Assembly (NCBI RefSeq): GCF_900103985.1
Contig: NZ_FNIE01000016.1
Coordinates: forward strand, 1-64,000
DNA from: Actinacidiphila guanduensis
GTDB lineage: Bacteria; Actinomycetota; Actinomycetes; Streptomycetales; Streptomycetaceae
Direction: 5' to 3'
DNA length: 64,000 nucleotides
Below, in pieces: positions 47,301-57,473 of this stretch; the first letter of the stretch is position 1, and each line of letters begins with the position of its first letter. Under the pieces are notes generated by a model, which had not been told where the DNA came from, did no database searches, and saw nothing but the letters and a program-made list of their open reading frames with translations. The position numbers were made by a program, and so were the translations under genes.

Positions 47301-47855
47301 GTGCAGCTCGTAGTCGGCCGGATCGGCCGCGCCCACGGCATCAAGGGCGAGGTCAGCGTCGAGGTGCGCACCGACGAGCCGGAACTGCGGCTCGCACCCG
47401 GCGCCGTACTCGCCACCGACCCGCCCTCGGCCGGCCCGCTGACCATCGCCACCGGACGCGTGCACAGCGGCCGGCTGATGCTGCGCTTCGACGGCGTGGC
47501 CGACCGCAACGCCGCCGAGGCGCTGCGCGGCACCCTGCTGATCGCCGAGGTGGACCCGGAGGAGACCCCGGAGGACCCCGAGGAGTTCTACGACCACCAG
47601 CTGATCGACCTCGACGTGGTGACCGCCGACGGCCGCGAGGTCGGCCGGATCGCCGAGATCACCCACCTGCCCTACCAGGACCTCCTGGTGGTCCGCCGCC
47701 CCGACGGCGGCGAGGTGCTGGTGCCCTTCGTCGCCGAGATCGTCCCCGAGGTCGACCTGGAGGCGCAGCGCGCCGTGATCGACCCGCCGCCGGGGCTGCT
47801 GGACGACGCCCAGGCCCAGGTCGCCGGCACCCGCGACCAGGAGCAGGACGCCTGA
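47301..47855 (+). CDS. rimM: Ribosome maturation factor RimM
   Basis: A 184-residue 30S assembly factor. N-terminal [20 protein letters not shown] and the PRC-barrel part [19 protein letters not shown] are standard. GTG 47301 is preferred over the in-frame TTG at 47289 because AGGAG (47284-47288) abuts the TTG and the family begins at VQLVV. trmD follows after one base. Confidence 0.95.
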   Translation: MQLVVGRIGRAHGIKGEVSVEVRTDEPELRLAPGAVLATDPPSAGPLTIATGRVHSGRLMLRFDGVADRNAAEALRGTLLIAEVDPEETPEDPEEFYDHQLIDLDVVTADGREVGRIAEITHLPYQDLLVVRRPDGGEVLVPFVAEIVPEVDLEAQRAVIDPPPGLLDDAQAQVAGTRDQEQDA

Positions 47856-47856
47856 G

Positions 47857-48678
47857 ATGCGCATCGACGTCGTCACGATCTTCCCCGAGTACCTCGAACC
47901 GCTGAACGTCTCCCTGGTCGGCAAGGCCCGCGCCTCCGGCCTGCTCGACGTCCACGTGCACGACCTGCGCACCTGGGCGCACGACCGGCACCACACCGTG
48001 GACGACACCCCCTACGGCGGCGGCCCCGGCATGGTGATGATGCCCGGCCCCTGGGGCGAGGCGCTGGACCAGACCCTCGCCGACGGGTACGAGGCCGGCG
48101 CCCGCCGTCCCGCCCTCGTCGTCCCCACCCCCAGCGGCCGCCCCTTCACCCAGGAGACCGCCGCCGCCCTCGCCGAGGCCGACTGGCTGATCTTCTGCCC
48201 GGCCCGCTACGAGGGCATCGACGCCAGGGTGACGGCCGAGTACGCCACCAGGATGCCGGTCCACGAGGTCTCCATCGGCGACTACGTGCTGGCCGGCGGC
48301 GAGGCCGCGGTCCTCGTCGTCACCGAGGCCGTCGCCCGGCTGCTGCCCGGCGTCCTGGGCAACGCCCAGTCGCACGCCGACGACTCCTTCGCGCCCGGCG
48401 CCATGGCCGACCTGCTGGAGGGCCCGGTTTTCACCAAGCCGCCCACCTGGCGCGGCCAGGGCATCCCCGATGTACTGCTCAGCGGCCACCACGGCAGGAT
48501 CGCCCGCTGGCGGCGCGACGAGGCGATCAGCCGCACCGCGGCCAACCGGCCCGACCTCCTGCGGCGCGCCGACCCCGCGGCCTTCAACCGCAAGGATCGC
48601 GAGATGCTCAGCATCCTGGGCTGGCAGCCCGGCCCGGACGGCCGATTTGGGCCCAACCCCGACGCCGTGGAAGAATGA
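47857..48678 (+). CDS. trmD: tRNA (guanine37-N1)-methyltransferase
   Basis: A 273-residue SPOUT enzyme that methylates G37 of tRNAs to prevent frameshifting. Knot motifs: TPYGGGPGMVM, PARYEGIDARV, SIGDYVLAGGEAAVLV. The catalytic Asp lies in HADDSF-type SHADDSFA. It is packed against rimM in the usual rpsP-rimM-trmD-rplS order. Confidence 0.97.
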   Translation: MRIDVVTIFPEYLEPLNVSLVGKARASGLLDVHVHDLRTWAHDRHHTVDDTPYGGGPGMVMMPGPWGEALDQTLADGYEAGARRPALVVPTPSGRPFTQETAAALAEADWLIFCPARYEGIDARVTAEYATRMPVHEVSIGDYVLAGGEAAVLVVTEAVARLLPGVLGNAQSHADDSFAPGAMADLLEGPVFTKPPTWRGQGIPDVLLSGHHGRIARWRRDEAISRTAANRPDLLRRADPAAFNRKDREMLSILGWQPGPDGRFGPNPDAVEE

Positions 48679-48825
48679 CCCGCTGCCGCCCGCAGACCCG
48701 CGCCCCTGCCACAGGGGGACACGACGCGGGCCGGAGGCGGCCGCGGCCCCCGTCCGGGACCGCCGCACAACCGACACCGACCTGCCGTCGATGACCTGTG
48801 GCATCGGCGAGGAAGCGAAACCACC

Positions 48826-49176
48826 GTGCCCAACCTGATCGACAGCGTCAACAGCGCCGCCCTGCGCACCGACGTCCCGGCCTTCCGCCCGGGCGACACC
48901 GTCAACGTCCACGTGCGCGTCATCGAGGGCAACCGCTCCCGTGTGCAGCAGTTCAAGGGCGTCGTCATCCGCCGCCAGGGCGCGGGCGTCAGCGAGACCT
49001 TCACCGTCCGCAAGGTCAGCTTCTCCGTCGGCGTGGAGCGCACCTTCCCGGTGCACACCCCGATCGTGGAGAAGATCGAGGTCGTCACCCGCGGCGACGT
49101 CCGCCGCGCCAAGCTCTACTACCTGCGTGACCTGCGCGGCAAGGCCGCGAAGATCAAGGAGAAGCGCGACAGCTGA
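48826..49176 (+). CDS. rplS: 50S ribosomal protein L19
   Basis: A 116-residue L19 with signatures [20 protein letters not shown] and [20 protein letters not shown] start, GAGGAAG about 15 nt upstream. The 147-bp gap after trmD probably holds an independent promoter or leader, but I see no known leader motif. Confidence 0.97.
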   Translation: MPNLIDSVNSAALRTDVPAFRPGDTVNVHVRVIEGNRSRVQQFKGVVIRRQGAGVSETFTVRKVSFSVGVERTFPVHTPIVEKIEVVTRGDVRRAKLYYLRDLRGKAAKIKEKRDS

Positions 49177-49206
49177 GCGCTTGACCTTCCCTTGGGGCGG
49201 GCCGGA

Positions 49207-49212
49207 TAAGCT
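49207..49212 (+). promoter_or_regulatory. Leaderless-type -10 element of sipW
   Basis: TAAGCT ends 9 nt before the ATG of sipW, with no ribosome site in between. Confidence 0.45.
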
Positions 49213-49221
49213 TCCGCCCCG

Positions 49222-49932
49222 ATGGACAGCGAAGCAGTGACACCGGAACGCGACCGTTCCCCGACCGCCGGCGAGGCGGATGCGGAGGAGGGGTCGCGTT
49301 CCGGCGTGTCCGGCCCGTCCCGGCTCGCCGCATGGTGGGCGGAGTGGCGCCGTACCATCACGCTCGCCCTGGCCGCCTGCGCGGCACTCCTGCTGGTCAG
49401 CCACTTCGTGGTGGAGCCCTTCCAGGTGCCCAGCTCCTCCATGGAGAACACCCTGCGCGTCGGCGACCGGGTGCTGGTCGACAAGCTCGCCTACCGCTTC
49501 GGCGGCTCGCCGCGGCGCGGGGACGTGATCGTGTTCGACGGCAAGGACTCGTTCTCCACCGGCAGCGGCACCGACTACGTCAAGCGGGTCATCGGCATCG
49601 GCGGCGACCGCGTCACCTGCTGCGACACCCAGGGCCGCCTGTCGGTCAACGGCCACCCGCTCGCCGAGACCTACCTCTTCCCCGGCGACGCGCCCTCCAG
49701 GGTGCCCTTCGACATCGTGGTGCCGCCCGGCCGGCTGTGGGTCATGGGCGACCACCGCTCGGACTCCGCCGACTCCCGCGACCACCTCGGCGACCCGGGC
49801 GGCGGCACCGTGCCGGTCGGCGAGGTGATCGGGCGCGCCGACTGGATCGCCTGGCCGGCCGGCCACTGGACCCGGCTGCGCCGCCCCGCCACCTTCTCCG
49901 CGGTGCCCGCCCCGGCCGGCGCCCATGGGTAA
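49222..49932 (+). CDS. sipW: Type I signal peptidase (SipW)
   Basis: A 236-residue membrane protease removing signal peptides. One membrane segment (TITLALAACAALLLVSHFVV, about 45-64); catalytic Ser73 in PSSSM and Lys121 in VKRVIGIGGD; box E GDHRSDSADSR. It is first of four tandem genes, sipW-X-Y-Z in S. lividans/coelicolor. It overlaps sipX by 8 nt. Confidence 0.95.
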   Translation: MDSEAVTPERDRSPTAGEADAEEGSRSGVSGPSRLAAWWAEWRRTITLALAACAALLLVSHFVVEPFQVPSSSMENTLRVGDRVLVDKLAYRFGGSPRRGDVIVFDGKDSFSTGSGTDYVKRVIGIGGDRVTCCDTQGRLSVNGHPLAETYLFPGDAPSRVPFDIVVPPGRLWVMGDHRSDSADSRDHLGDPGGGTVPVGEVIGRADWIAWPAGHWTRLRRPATFSAVPAPAGAHG

Positions 49933-51064
49933 CCGGGGCCGCCCGCGCGGTACCGCGGCGCCCGCGCCGCCCGTCGTCAGCACCACCCGCATCGAGCGGC
50001 GCAAGCTCGCCCGCAAGGTCCGGCGCAAGCGGCGCCGCTCGATGGCCAAGGAGGTGCCCCTGCTCATGGCGGTGGCCTTGGCCATCGCCCTGGTGCTCAA
50101 GACGTTCCTGGTGCAGGCGTTCGTCATCCCCTCGGGCTCCATGGAGCAGACCATCAGGATCGGCGACCGGGTGATGGTGGACAAGCTCACCCCCTGGTTC
50201 GGCGCCACTCCGCACCGCGGGGACGTCGTCGTCTTCAAGGACCCGGGCGGCTGGCTGATGGGCGAGCCGGCGCCCAAGCCGGACCCGGTGGTGATCAAGC
50301 AGGTCAAGGACGTCTTCACCTTCATCGGGCTGCTGCCGGCCTCCGGCGAGCAGGACCTGATCAAGCGGGTGGTCGGGGTGGGCGGCGACACGGTCGCCTG
50401 CTGCGACACCCAGGGGCACGTGACGGTGAACGGCACACCGCTCGACGAGCCCTACCTGTACCCGGGCAACCCGCCCTCGCAGATCCGCTTCACCGTCCAC
50501 GTGCCCAAGGGGCGGCTGTTCGTGATGGGCGACCACCGCTCGGACTCCGCCGACTCCCGCTACCACCTGTCCGACATGGCGGACGGCAAGCGCACCCAGG
50601 GCACCATCCCGCAGAGCCTGGTGGTCGGCCGGGCCGTCGTGATCGGCTGGCCGATCGGCCATTGGGCGCGGCTGCGGGAGCCGCCCACCTTCGCCTCCGT
50701 ACCGTCGCCCGGCTCGCCGCAGGCCGCTTCCACAGCCGCGGCCACTATGGTGGGCAGGGCCGGATCGGCCGACGGAGCCGACACGGCTGACCGGGCCGAT
50801 GCGGCCGGCACGGCCAACAACGGTCAAAGGACCGACCCGCTGCCGACTCCTGCGGAACTCCCGCTCGTTATGGGAATGGCAGGTCTGCGCCGGATCCGGG
50901 GCAGGCGAGGCAGAGGATTGAGGAGTGGATGTGGGGGACCTGGTGGTCGGCGCGCGGTCCGGACCCGGAGAGCCCGAGAAGGGGGACAGCCCGGTACCCC
51001 CGGTCGACGGGACGGAGGCCGACAGCGTGGTCCCCGAGGAGTCAGCAGCGGACGGCGGCGGTAA
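49925..51064 (+). CDS. sipX: Type I signal peptidase (SipX)
   Basis: A 379-residue signal peptidase. A very basic N-terminus (RRKLARKVRRKRRRS), membrane segment about residues 44-64, catalytic Ser72 and Lys147, box GDHRSDSADSR. The C-terminal ~140 residues contain a second hydrophobic stretch (LPLVMGMAGLRRI) and then a basic tail encoded inside the start of sipY (50925-51064), about 140 bp of overlap in another frame. Confidence 0.93.
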   Translation: MGNRGRPRGTAAPAPPVVSTTRIERRKLARKVRRKRRRSMAKEVPLLMAVALAIALVLKTFLVQAFVIPSGSMEQTIRIGDRVMVDKLTPWFGATPHRGDVVVFKDPGGWLMGEPAPKPDPVVIKQVKDVFTFIGLLPASGEQDLIKRVVGVGGDTVACCDTQGHVTVNGTPLDEPYLYPGNPPSQIRFTVHVPKGRLFVMGDHRSDSADSRYHLSDMADGKRTQGTIPQSLVVGRAVVIGWPIGHWARLREPPTFASVPSPGSPQAASTAAATMVGRAGSADGADTADRADAAGTANNGQRTDPLPTPAELPLVMGMAGLRRIRGRRGRGLRSGCGGPGGRRAVRTRRAREGGQPGTPGRRDGGRQRGPRGVSSGRRR

Positions 51065-52373
51065 TGCGGCAGGCGGAACAGGAGCCGGCAGTGCGAACGG
51101 CAGGAGCGGCGTGAGCGACGGCCCCCACGGCGGCAGCCGATCGGACGCCTACCCCGGTGGCTACCAGGGCGGTTATCAGGGCGGCTACGGCCCCGGCCAG
51201 GAGGCGGGGTACGGCGCCGGTCACGGCCAGGACGCCCCCCGGGGCCAGGGCGGCGGACAGGGCTACGGGCAGGCGTACGACGCCGCGCGTGTGCCCCCGC
51301 CCGGCGCCGAGAACGGCTACCAGCAGGGTTACGAGCCGGGCTTCGTCCCGCCCCCCGGCACCCGCCCCGAGGAGGTCGGCGGCCTGACCGCCGAGGGCGC
51401 CCACCGGATCGACCTCGGCGGCTCCGGTGACGGCGGCGACAGGGACGGCGACGGTGACGGCGGCGGCGAGGAGTCCGGCCGCGGCTCGCACTCCGCCCCG
51501 GCCAAGCCGCGCTCCTTCTGGAAGGAGCTGCCGCTGCTGGTCGTGATCGCCCTGGTGCTGGCGCTGCTGATCAAGACATTCCTGGTCCAGGCGTTCTCCA
51601 TTCCCTCGGACTCGATGCAGAACACCCTGCAGCGCGGCGACCGGGTGCTGGTCGACAAGCTCACGCCCTGGTTCGGCTCCAAGCCCACCCGCGGCGAGGT
51701 CGTCGTCTTCCACGACCCGAGCAACTGGCTGAACGAGAACCCGCCGCCGAGCAAGAACCCTGTGGTGCGCGGCATGCAGAAGAGCCTGAGCTTCATCGGC
51801 CTGATGCCCTCCGCCGAGGAGAAGGACCTGATCAAGCGGGTCATCGGCGTCGGTGGCGACACCGTCAGCTGCAAGGGCACCGGCCCGGTCTACGTCAACG
51901 GCAAGCCGCTGAAGGAGCCGTACGTCTTCCCGGGCAACACCCCGTGCAGCGCGGACGCGGAGTTCACCGTCCATGTGCCCAAGGGCCGCATCTGGGTGAT
52001 GGGCGACCACCGCCAGGACTCCCTGGACTCGCGTTACCACATGAACGAGGTCATCGACGGCAAGCGCACCTACGGCACGGTCTCCGACAAGCAGGTCGTC
52101 GGCCGCGCCATCGTGGTCGCCTGGCCGATCAACCGCTGGGACTGGCTGGGCATCCCCGGCACGTTCTCCCAGCCGGGCATCGACGCGGCCGGCAGCACCG
52201 TGCCCGCTGCCGCGGGGCTGGCCGGGGCCGTCCCGCTGGTGCTGCTGCGCCGGCGCCGGCTGCTGAACCGCCTGGAGGGCCCGGCGCAGGCGGCGCAGCG
52301 AAGCGCCTCGGCCGCCGCGGCGCCGCCGGTCGAGGAAGGACCCGGGCGCGATTCCCCGGGGCCGCGGAGCTGA
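50925..52373 (+). CDS. sipY: Type I signal peptidase (SipY) with long N-terminal extension
   Basis: A 482-residue signal peptidase, unusually long. The first ~195 residues are Gly/Tyr/Gln/Asp-rich and disordered (GGYQGGYQGGYGPGQEAGYG). Then come a membrane segment (about 203-220), catalytic Ser230 (PSDSM) and Lys304 (IKRVIGVGGD), box GDHRQDSLDSR, and a C-terminal hydrophobic segment near 425-440. GTG 50931 has better spacing from AGGAG (50921-50925) than GTG 50925; the two differ by two residues. Confidence 0.92.
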   Translation: MDVGDLVVGARSGPGEPEKGDSPVPPVDGTEADSVVPEESAADGGGNAAGGTGAGSANGRSGVSDGPHGGSRSDAYPGGYQGGYQGGYGPGQEAGYGAGHGQDAPRGQGGGQGYGQAYDAARVPPPGAENGYQQGYEPGFVPPPGTRPEEVGGLTAEGAHRIDLGGSGDGGDRDGDGDGGGEESGRGSHSAPAKPRSFWKELPLLVVIALVLALLIKTFLVQAFSIPSDSMQNTLQRGDRVLVDKLTPWFGSKPTRGEVVVFHDPSNWLNENPPPSKNPVVRGMQKSLSFIGLMPSAEEKDLIKRVIGVGGDTVSCKGTGPVYVNGKPLKEPYVFPGNTPCSADAEFTVHVPKGRIWVMGDHRQDSLDSRYHMNEVIDGKRTYGTVSDKQVVGRAIVVAWPINRWDWLGIPGTFSQPGIDAAGSTVPAAAGLAGAVPLVLLRRRRLLNRLEGPAQAAQRSASAAAAPPVEEGPGRDSPGPRS

Positions 52374-52393
52374 CCGGGGCCCGTACCCCCGGG

Positions 52394-52399
52394 TAGGGT
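52394..52399 (+). promoter_or_regulatory. Leaderless-type -10 element of sipZ
   Basis: TAGGGT ends 8 nt before the sipZ ATG; no ribosome site is seen. Confidence 0.45.
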
Positions 52400-52407
52400 T
52401 CGGCTCC

Positions 52408-53145
52408 ATGAGCGCCACGAGCACCAGCAGCACCACCACCGCGATACGCCGGGAGCGCGGTCGACTCGGACACCGCCTGTCCGGGCTCGCCGTGGCTCTC
52501 GGCTGTGTGCTGTTCCTCGGTGGCTTCGCGTGGGCGGCGCTGTCCTACCGGCCCTACACCGTGCCCACCGACTCCATGCAGCCCACCGTCCAGCCCGGTG
52601 CCAAGGTGCTGGCCCAGAAGATCTCCGGCTCGGACGTCCACCGGGGCGACGTGGTGGTCTTCAAGGACAAGTTGTGGGGCGACCTGCCCGAGGTCAAGCG
52701 GGTCATCGGGGTGGGCGGCGACACCGTCGTCTGCTGCGACAAGCAGGGCAGGCTGCAGGTCGACGGCAGGCCGGTCGCCGAGCCGTACCTGAAGAACACC
52801 CGCGAGCCCGCCTCCGGGCCCTTCAGCACCACCGTGCCCAAGGGCAAGCTCTTCCTGCTCGGCGACAACCGGGCGGTCTCCCAGGACTCCCGCATCCACC
52901 TCGACGACGCCGAGAAGGGCGCTGTCCCCGCCTCCGACGTGCGCGGCCGTGTGGCGGCCACCGTGTGGCCGCTGGGGCACGCGGGCGGCCTCCCGTCTGC
53001 CCCGGGCTTCGCCCCGCTGCCCGGCGGCGGGCAGTCCGGCACCGGGCCGCTGGCCTGGCTCGTCGTGATGGTCGTCGCCGGCGCCGTGCTGATCCTCGGC
53101 GGCGCGGTCTACGAGCCGCTGGCCCGGCGCGTCGCAAGGCGCTGA
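52408..53145 (+). CDS. sipZ: Type I signal peptidase (SipZ)
   Basis: A 245-residue signal peptidase with N-terminal membrane segment (GLAVALGCVLFLGGFAWAAL), catalytic Ser56 (PTDSM) and Lys97 (VKRVIGVGGD), and a box GDNRAVSQDSR that differs from the GDHRSDSxDSR of its three neighbours. A C-terminal membrane segment (LVVMVVAGAVLILGG) is present. It is the most divergent of the four and probably has its own promoter. Confidence 0.94.
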   Translation: MSATSTSSTTTAIRRERGRLGHRLSGLAVALGCVLFLGGFAWAALSYRPYTVPTDSMQPTVQPGAKVLAQKISGSDVHRGDVVVFKDKLWGDLPEVKRVIGVGGDTVVCCDKQGRLQVDGRPVAEPYLKNTREPASGPFSTTVPKGKLFLLGDNRAVSQDSRIHLDDAEKGAVPASDVRGRVAATVWPLGHAGGLPSAPGFAPLPGGGQSGTGPLAWLVVMVVAGAVLILGGAVYEPLARRVARR

Positions 53146-53225
53146 GCGGGATACGGCGGTGTGCGGCTCGGGCGGTCCCCGCGTAGCGCACAATGGGGGC
53201 ACGTACGGCTGAAGGGGAACATGCC

Positions 53226-53552
53226 ATGAGCGCGGAGGACCTCGAGAAATACGAGACCGAGATGGAGCTGAAGCTCTACCGGGAGTACCGCGATGTCGTC
53301 GGCCTGTTCAAGTACGTGATCGAGACCGAGCGGCGTTTCTACCTCACCAACGACTACGAGATGCAGGTCCACTCGGTCCAGGGCGAGGTGTTCTTCGAGG
53401 TCTCGATGGCCGACGCGTGGGTGTGGGACATGTACCGGCCGGCTCGTTTCGTCAAGCAGGTGCGGGTGCTGACATTCAAGGACGTGAACATCGAGGAGCT
53501 GAACAAGGCCGATCTCGACCTGCCGTCGGATGATTCGGGGTTCAACACCTGA
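53226..53552 (+). CDS. DUF2469 protein
   Basis: A 108-residue acidic, highly conserved actinobacterial protein (MSAEDLEKYETEMELKLYRE, then FKYVIETERRFYLTN). Function unknown; its constant place between the signal peptidases and yraN suggests a housekeeping role. GAAGGGGA at 53211-53218 supports the ATG. Confidence 0.92.
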   Translation: MSAEDLEKYETEMELKLYREYRDVVGLFKYVIETERRFYLTNDYEMQVHSVQGEVFFEVSMADAWVWDMYRPARFVKQVRVLTFKDVNIEELNKADLDLPSDDSGFNT

Positions 53553-53655
53553 GGGGCCGGCGGGTGAGCGGGACCGGGGCCTGACCGGAACCGGGCGGGG
53601 AGCGGGGCCCGGCGTCGGGTGGCCATTCCGTTCGGGACCAGGGCTCGACCGGAGT

Positions 53656-53664
53656 TATCCACAG
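53656..53664 (+). promoter_or_regulatory. Single consensus DnaA box
   Basis: TTATCCACA in the gap between the DUF2469 gene and yraN. It is a perfect match to the classical 9-mer and stands alone; no cluster is seen, so it is not an origin. Confidence 0.4.
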
Positions 53665-53729
53665 GCCGGCTTTCAAGATCGTCTTCGGGGTGCCCGACTC
53701 TGTCACAGTCAGTGACGGAGGTGGTACTC

Positions 53730-54092
53730 ATGAACGCACGAGGTGCGCTGGGGCGGTACGGCGAGGATCTGGCCGCCCGCACGCTGGGAGCAGCCGGGCT
53801 GCATGTCCTGGCGAGGAACTGGCGGTGCGGCCGCCGCGGTGAGATCGACATCGTCGCGGCTGACGGTGACGCGCTGGTCGTCTGCGAAGTGAAGACCCGG
53901 CGCGAGGGGCCGTTCCAGCATCCGATGGCGGCACTCGGCCCGCACAAGGCGGCCCGGCTGCGCTCGCTCGCCGAGAGGTGGGCCGCCGAGCACGGCGGAT
54001 CGCCGCCGGGCGGCGTGCGCATCGACCTGATCGGCGTCGTCCTGCCCGAGCGCGGCGCACCCCGCGTCGAGCACGCCAGGGGGGTGGCGTGA
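53730..54092 (+). CDS. YraN family (UPF0102) putative nuclease
   Basis: A 120-residue protein with a restriction-endonuclease-like core: [28 protein letters not shown] and VCEVKTRR give the E...D...ExK pattern. Members are predicted Holliday-junction or repair nucleases. The stop overlaps the ATG of the next gene (ATGA), forming a yraN-comM-dprA operon. Confidence 0.92.
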   Translation: MNARGALGRYGEDLAARTLGAAGLHVLARNWRCGRRGEIDIVAADGDALVVCEVKTRREGPFQHPMAALGPHKAARLRSLAERWAAEHGGSPPGGVRIDLIGVVLPERGAPRVEHARGVA

Positions 54093-55798
54093 TGGGCTTC
54101 GCGCGTACGTGCTCGGTGGCCCTGATCGGCGTCGAGGGGGTGGTGGTCGAGGTCCAGGCGGACCTGGAGCCGGGGCTCGCCGCCTTCGCACTGGTCGGCC
54201 TGCCCGACAAGAGCCTGACCGAGAGTCGCGACCGGGTCCGGGCCGCGATCGTCAACAGCGGCGAGACCTGGCCGCAGAAGAAGCTCACCGTGGGACTGAG
54301 CCCGGCCTCGGTGCCCAAGGGAGGTTCGGGGTTCGATCTGGCGGTGGCCTGCGCTGTCCTCGCCGCGAACGAGCGGATCGCGCCCTCGTCGATCGCGGAC
54401 CTGATGATGATCGGCGAGCTGGGCCTGGACGGCCGGGTCCGCCCGGTCCGGGGCGTGCTGCCCGCCGTGCTGGCGGCCGCCGACGCCGGGTACAAGCACG
54501 TGGTGGTGCCCGAGCAGACCACCGCGGAGGCGTCCCTGGTGCCGGGCGTGTCGGTGCTGGGCGTGCGCAGCCTGCGGCAACTGGTCGCGGTGCTCAACGA
54601 CGAGACGGTGCCCGAGGAGCCGGACGAGTACGACTCCGGCGACCGGCCCGACCCGATGCTCGCGGGGCTGGCCCTGCCGGGCGGCGGCGTGGGCACGGGG
54701 CTCGCGACGGGCTTCCCCGGTGCCGGCGGTCGTGGGCGGCCGGCCGCGACGCGACTCGCCGAGGGCGCGGGCGGGCTCGACGCGAACCAGCGCGGCGCAC
54801 CGGGCTGCCCGGACCTCGCGGACGTCGCCGGGCAGCGCGAGGCACGCCTCGCCCTGGAGGTGGCCGCGGCCGGGGGACACCACCTGTACCTCAAGGGCCC
54901 GCCGGGCGCGGGCAAGACGATGCTCGCCGAGCGGCTGCCGGGCATCCTGCCGCCGCTCACCCAGCGCGAGGCCCTGGAGGTCACCGCGGTCCACTCGGTC
55001 GCGGGCATCCTGCCCACCGGGCGCCCTCTGGTGGACACCCCGCCCTACTGCGCGCCGCACCACTCGGCCACCATGCCCGCGCTCGTCGGCGGCGGCAGCG
55101 GACTGCCCCGGCCGGGAGCGGTCTCGTTGGCGCACCGAGGCGTGCTTTTCCTGGACGAAGCGCCCGAATTCAGCGTCCAGTCCTTGGAGGCGCTGCGCCA
55201 GCCGCTGGAGTCGGGGCACGTCGTGGTCGCCCGGGCGGCCGGAGTGATGCGGTTGCCGGCCCGCTTCATGCTTGTGCTGGCCGCCAACCCGTGCCCCTGC
55301 GGGCGGTACTCGCTGCTCGGCGGCTGCGACTGCTCGCCCGCCTCGGTCCGCCGCTACCAGGCCCGGCTCTCCGGTCCGCTGCTGGACCGGGTGGACCTGC
55401 GGGTGGAGGTCGACCCGGTCAGCCGCTCGGAGCTGATCGGGGCGGCGGGCGGCAACGTGGGCGGGGAGCCCACGGCAGTGGTGGCCGCCCGGGTCCGCGA
55501 GGCCCGCGCCCGCGCGGCCGCCCGGTACGCGGACACGCCCTGGCGGCTCAACAGCGAGGTGCCCGGCCACGAACTGCGCACCCGCTGGCACGTCGCCCCC
55601 GGCGCCCTGCGCCCGGTCGAACGGGACATGGAGCGCGGGCTGCTCACCGCCCGGGGCCTGGACCGGGTCCTGCGCGTCGCCTGGACCCTCGCCGACCTCG
55701 CGGCCAGCCCCTGCCCCACGCCCGACCACGTCCTGCTCGCCCTCCAGCTCCGCTCAGGAGTGTCCAGAGGAGTGGCGGCAGTGGGAGGAGGCGTGTGA
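54092..55798 (+). CDS. YifB/ComM-family AAA+ ATPase (Mg-chelatase-like)
   Basis: A 568-residue protein. N-terminal Lon-protease-like fold ([20 protein letters not shown]), then AAA+ domain with Walker [15 protein letters not shown], Walker [12 protein letters not shown] and the zinc-like loop [18 protein letters not shown]. ComM helicases widen heteroduplex during natural transformation; being joined with dprA fits a DNA-uptake or recombination role. The ATG overlaps the yraN stop and the stop overlaps the dprA ATG. Confidence 0.94.
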   Translation: MGFARTCSVALIGVEGVVVEVQADLEPGLAAFALVGLPDKSLTESRDRVRAAIVNSGETWPQKKLTVGLSPASVPKGGSGFDLAVACAVLAANERIAPSSIADLMMIGELGLDGRVRPVRGVLPAVLAAADAGYKHVVVPEQTTAEASLVPGVSVLGVRSLRQLVAVLNDETVPEEPDEYDSGDRPDPMLAGLALPGGGVGTGLATGFPGAGGRGRPAATRLAEGAGGLDANQRGAPGCPDLADVAGQREARLALEVAAAGGHHLYLKGPPGAGKTMLAERLPGILPPLTQREALEVTAVHSVAGILPTGRPLVDTPPYCAPHHSATMPALVGGGSGLPRPGAVSLAHRGVLFLDEAPEFSVQSLEALRQPLESGHVVVARAAGVMRLPARFMLVLAANPCPCGRYSLLGGCDCSPASVRRYQARLSGPLLDRVDLRVEVDPVSRSELIGAAGGNVGGEPTAVVAARVREARARAAARYADTPWRLNSEVPGHELRTRWHVAPGALRPVERDMERGLLTARGLDRVLRVAWTLADLAASPCPTPDHVLLALQLRSGVSRGVAAVGGGV

Positions 55799-57186
55799 TG
55801 CCCGAACCGGAGAAGGCCGGGGGAGCCGCTGCCGCCGAGCGGGTCCCTCTGCCCGAGGAGGGCGCGGCGGAACGGAATTCGGCGCCGGGCGACCGGGAGA
55901 AGGGGGGAGCGGATCACGAGTGGGAGGGCGCGTTGGGGAAGGAGGAGACCGCCGCGCGGGTCGGTGCCGGGGACGAACACAGGCGCTGGGAAAGGTGGTT
56001 GCGCGGGGCGTACGAGGACGGCTCGCTCGTGGGGGTGGAGGGGGCCGGGGCTGTCGTCGGGTGGGAGGAGCGCCTGGCGAGGGTGGCGCTGACGCGGGTG
56101 GCCGAGCCGGGCGACGAGGTGGTGGGGCGGGCGCTCGCCGAGTGGGGCCCGGTCGAGACCGTGCGGGCCGCACGCGAGGGGCGGCGGCTGGCGGGGGCGA
56201 CCGCACAGAGGGCCGAGCGGTACGCGATCCGGGCCGCGCGGGCCGATCCGCTGGCGGACCTGGCGGCCGCGCACCGTGCCGGGGGCCGGTTCCTGTGCCC
56301 CGGGGATGCGGACTGGCCCGGGCAGTTGGACGACCTGGGCCTGCGGCGGCCGTTCGGGCTGTGGGTGCGCGGGCGGCCCTCGCTGCGGCTGTGGGCGCTG
56401 CGCTCAGTCGCGGTCGTGGGCGCCAGGGCATGCACGGACTACGGGACGCACATGGCGGTGCGGCTGGGCGCGGGGCTCGCGGGGGCCGGCTGGGTGGTGG
56501 TGTCGGGGGCGGCGTTCGGCGTGGACGGAGCGGCGCACCGGGCCGCCCTGGAGGCGGGTGGTGCCACGATCGGCGTGGTGGCCGGCGGCATCGATGTGCC
56601 GTATCCCCCGCGCAATGCCGGGTTGATCGACCGCATCGCCGAAGACGGTCTGCTGGTGGGGGAGTTGCCGCCGGGCGACCACCCGACGCGGTCGCGGTTC
56701 GTGACGCGGAACCGGGTGATCGCCGCGCTCACCCGCGGCACCGTGGTGGTCGAGGCCAAGTACCGCAGCGGTTCGCTGATCACGGCCCGCCGGGCGGCGG
56801 AACTGGGCCGGATCACCATGGGGGTGCCCGGGCCGTGCACCAGCGGGCTGTCCGAAGGGGTGCACGAACTGCTGCGCGGGGAGGCGGCGTTGGTGACGGA
56901 CGCGGCCGAGGTGGTCGAGCTGGTCGGACGGATCGGCGCGGACCTGGCCCCGGTGCGGCGCGGTCCGGTGCTGCCCAGGGACCGGCTGGGCCCGGGGACG
57001 GCGCGGGTACTGGAGGCGCTGCCCGCGCGCGGTCCGGCGGGCGAGCGGGAGATCGCCGAGGCCGCGGGTACCACGGTGGCCGACACGCTGGGGCGGCTGC
57101 ACGAGTTGCTGGCGCTCGGCTTCGTGGCCCGCGAGGGCGGCAGCTGGCGATTGGTCCGTACCTCGGCGGACCGGACGGGACGGTGA
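55798..57186 (+). CDS. dprA: DNA processing protein DprA
   Basis: A 462-residue protein that loads RecA on incoming single-stranded DNA. Rossmann core: [61 protein letters not shown] and [17 protein letters not shown]; a C-terminal winged helix follows ([20 protein letters not shown]). About 75 acidic, low-complexity residues precede the family start, making it longer than usual. A GTG three bases upstream (55795) is also in frame. Confidence 0.94.
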   Translation: MPEPEKAGGAAAAERVPLPEEGAAERNSAPGDREKGGADHEWEGALGKEETAARVGAGDEHRRWERWLRGAYEDGSLVGVEGAGAVVGWEERLARVALTRVAEPGDEVVGRALAEWGPVETVRAAREGRRLAGATAQRAERYAIRAARADPLADLAAAHRAGGRFLCPGDADWPGQLDDLGLRRPFGLWVRGRPSLRLWALRSVAVVGARACTDYGTHMAVRLGAGLAGAGWVVVSGAAFGVDGAAHRAALEAGGATIGVVAGGIDVPYPPRNAGLIDRIAEDGLLVGELPPGDHPTRSRFVTRNRVIAALTRGTVVVEAKYRSGSLITARRAAELGRITMGVPGPCTSGLSEGVHELLRGEAALVTDAAEVVELVGRIGADLAPVRRGPVLPRDRLGPGTARVLEALPARGPAGEREIAEAAGTTVADTLGRLHELLALGFVAREGGSWRLVRTSADRTGR

Positions 57187-57473
57187 TCGCGTTGACGCCG
57201 CCGACACACCATCAGGTGACACGGAAACGCCGTGACCTGCGGCGTTCACACTGCGGACCGCGCGGGCGCGGACGGCGGGACATCATTGCCCGCACAGCCG
57301 CCCGGCCGCCGCGCGGACCGCGCCACCGGTCCGCGGGGCCCGTACCCGCAGAGGGAACGTATCTGCGCATGTCCCCCACGGACGTCGTAGCAATGAGCGA
57401 CACTATGGTCACGCTACGCTCGCGGAGGTCCGATTCCCCGCCCACTTCACGGCAGAACGGCGTACAACGACGC

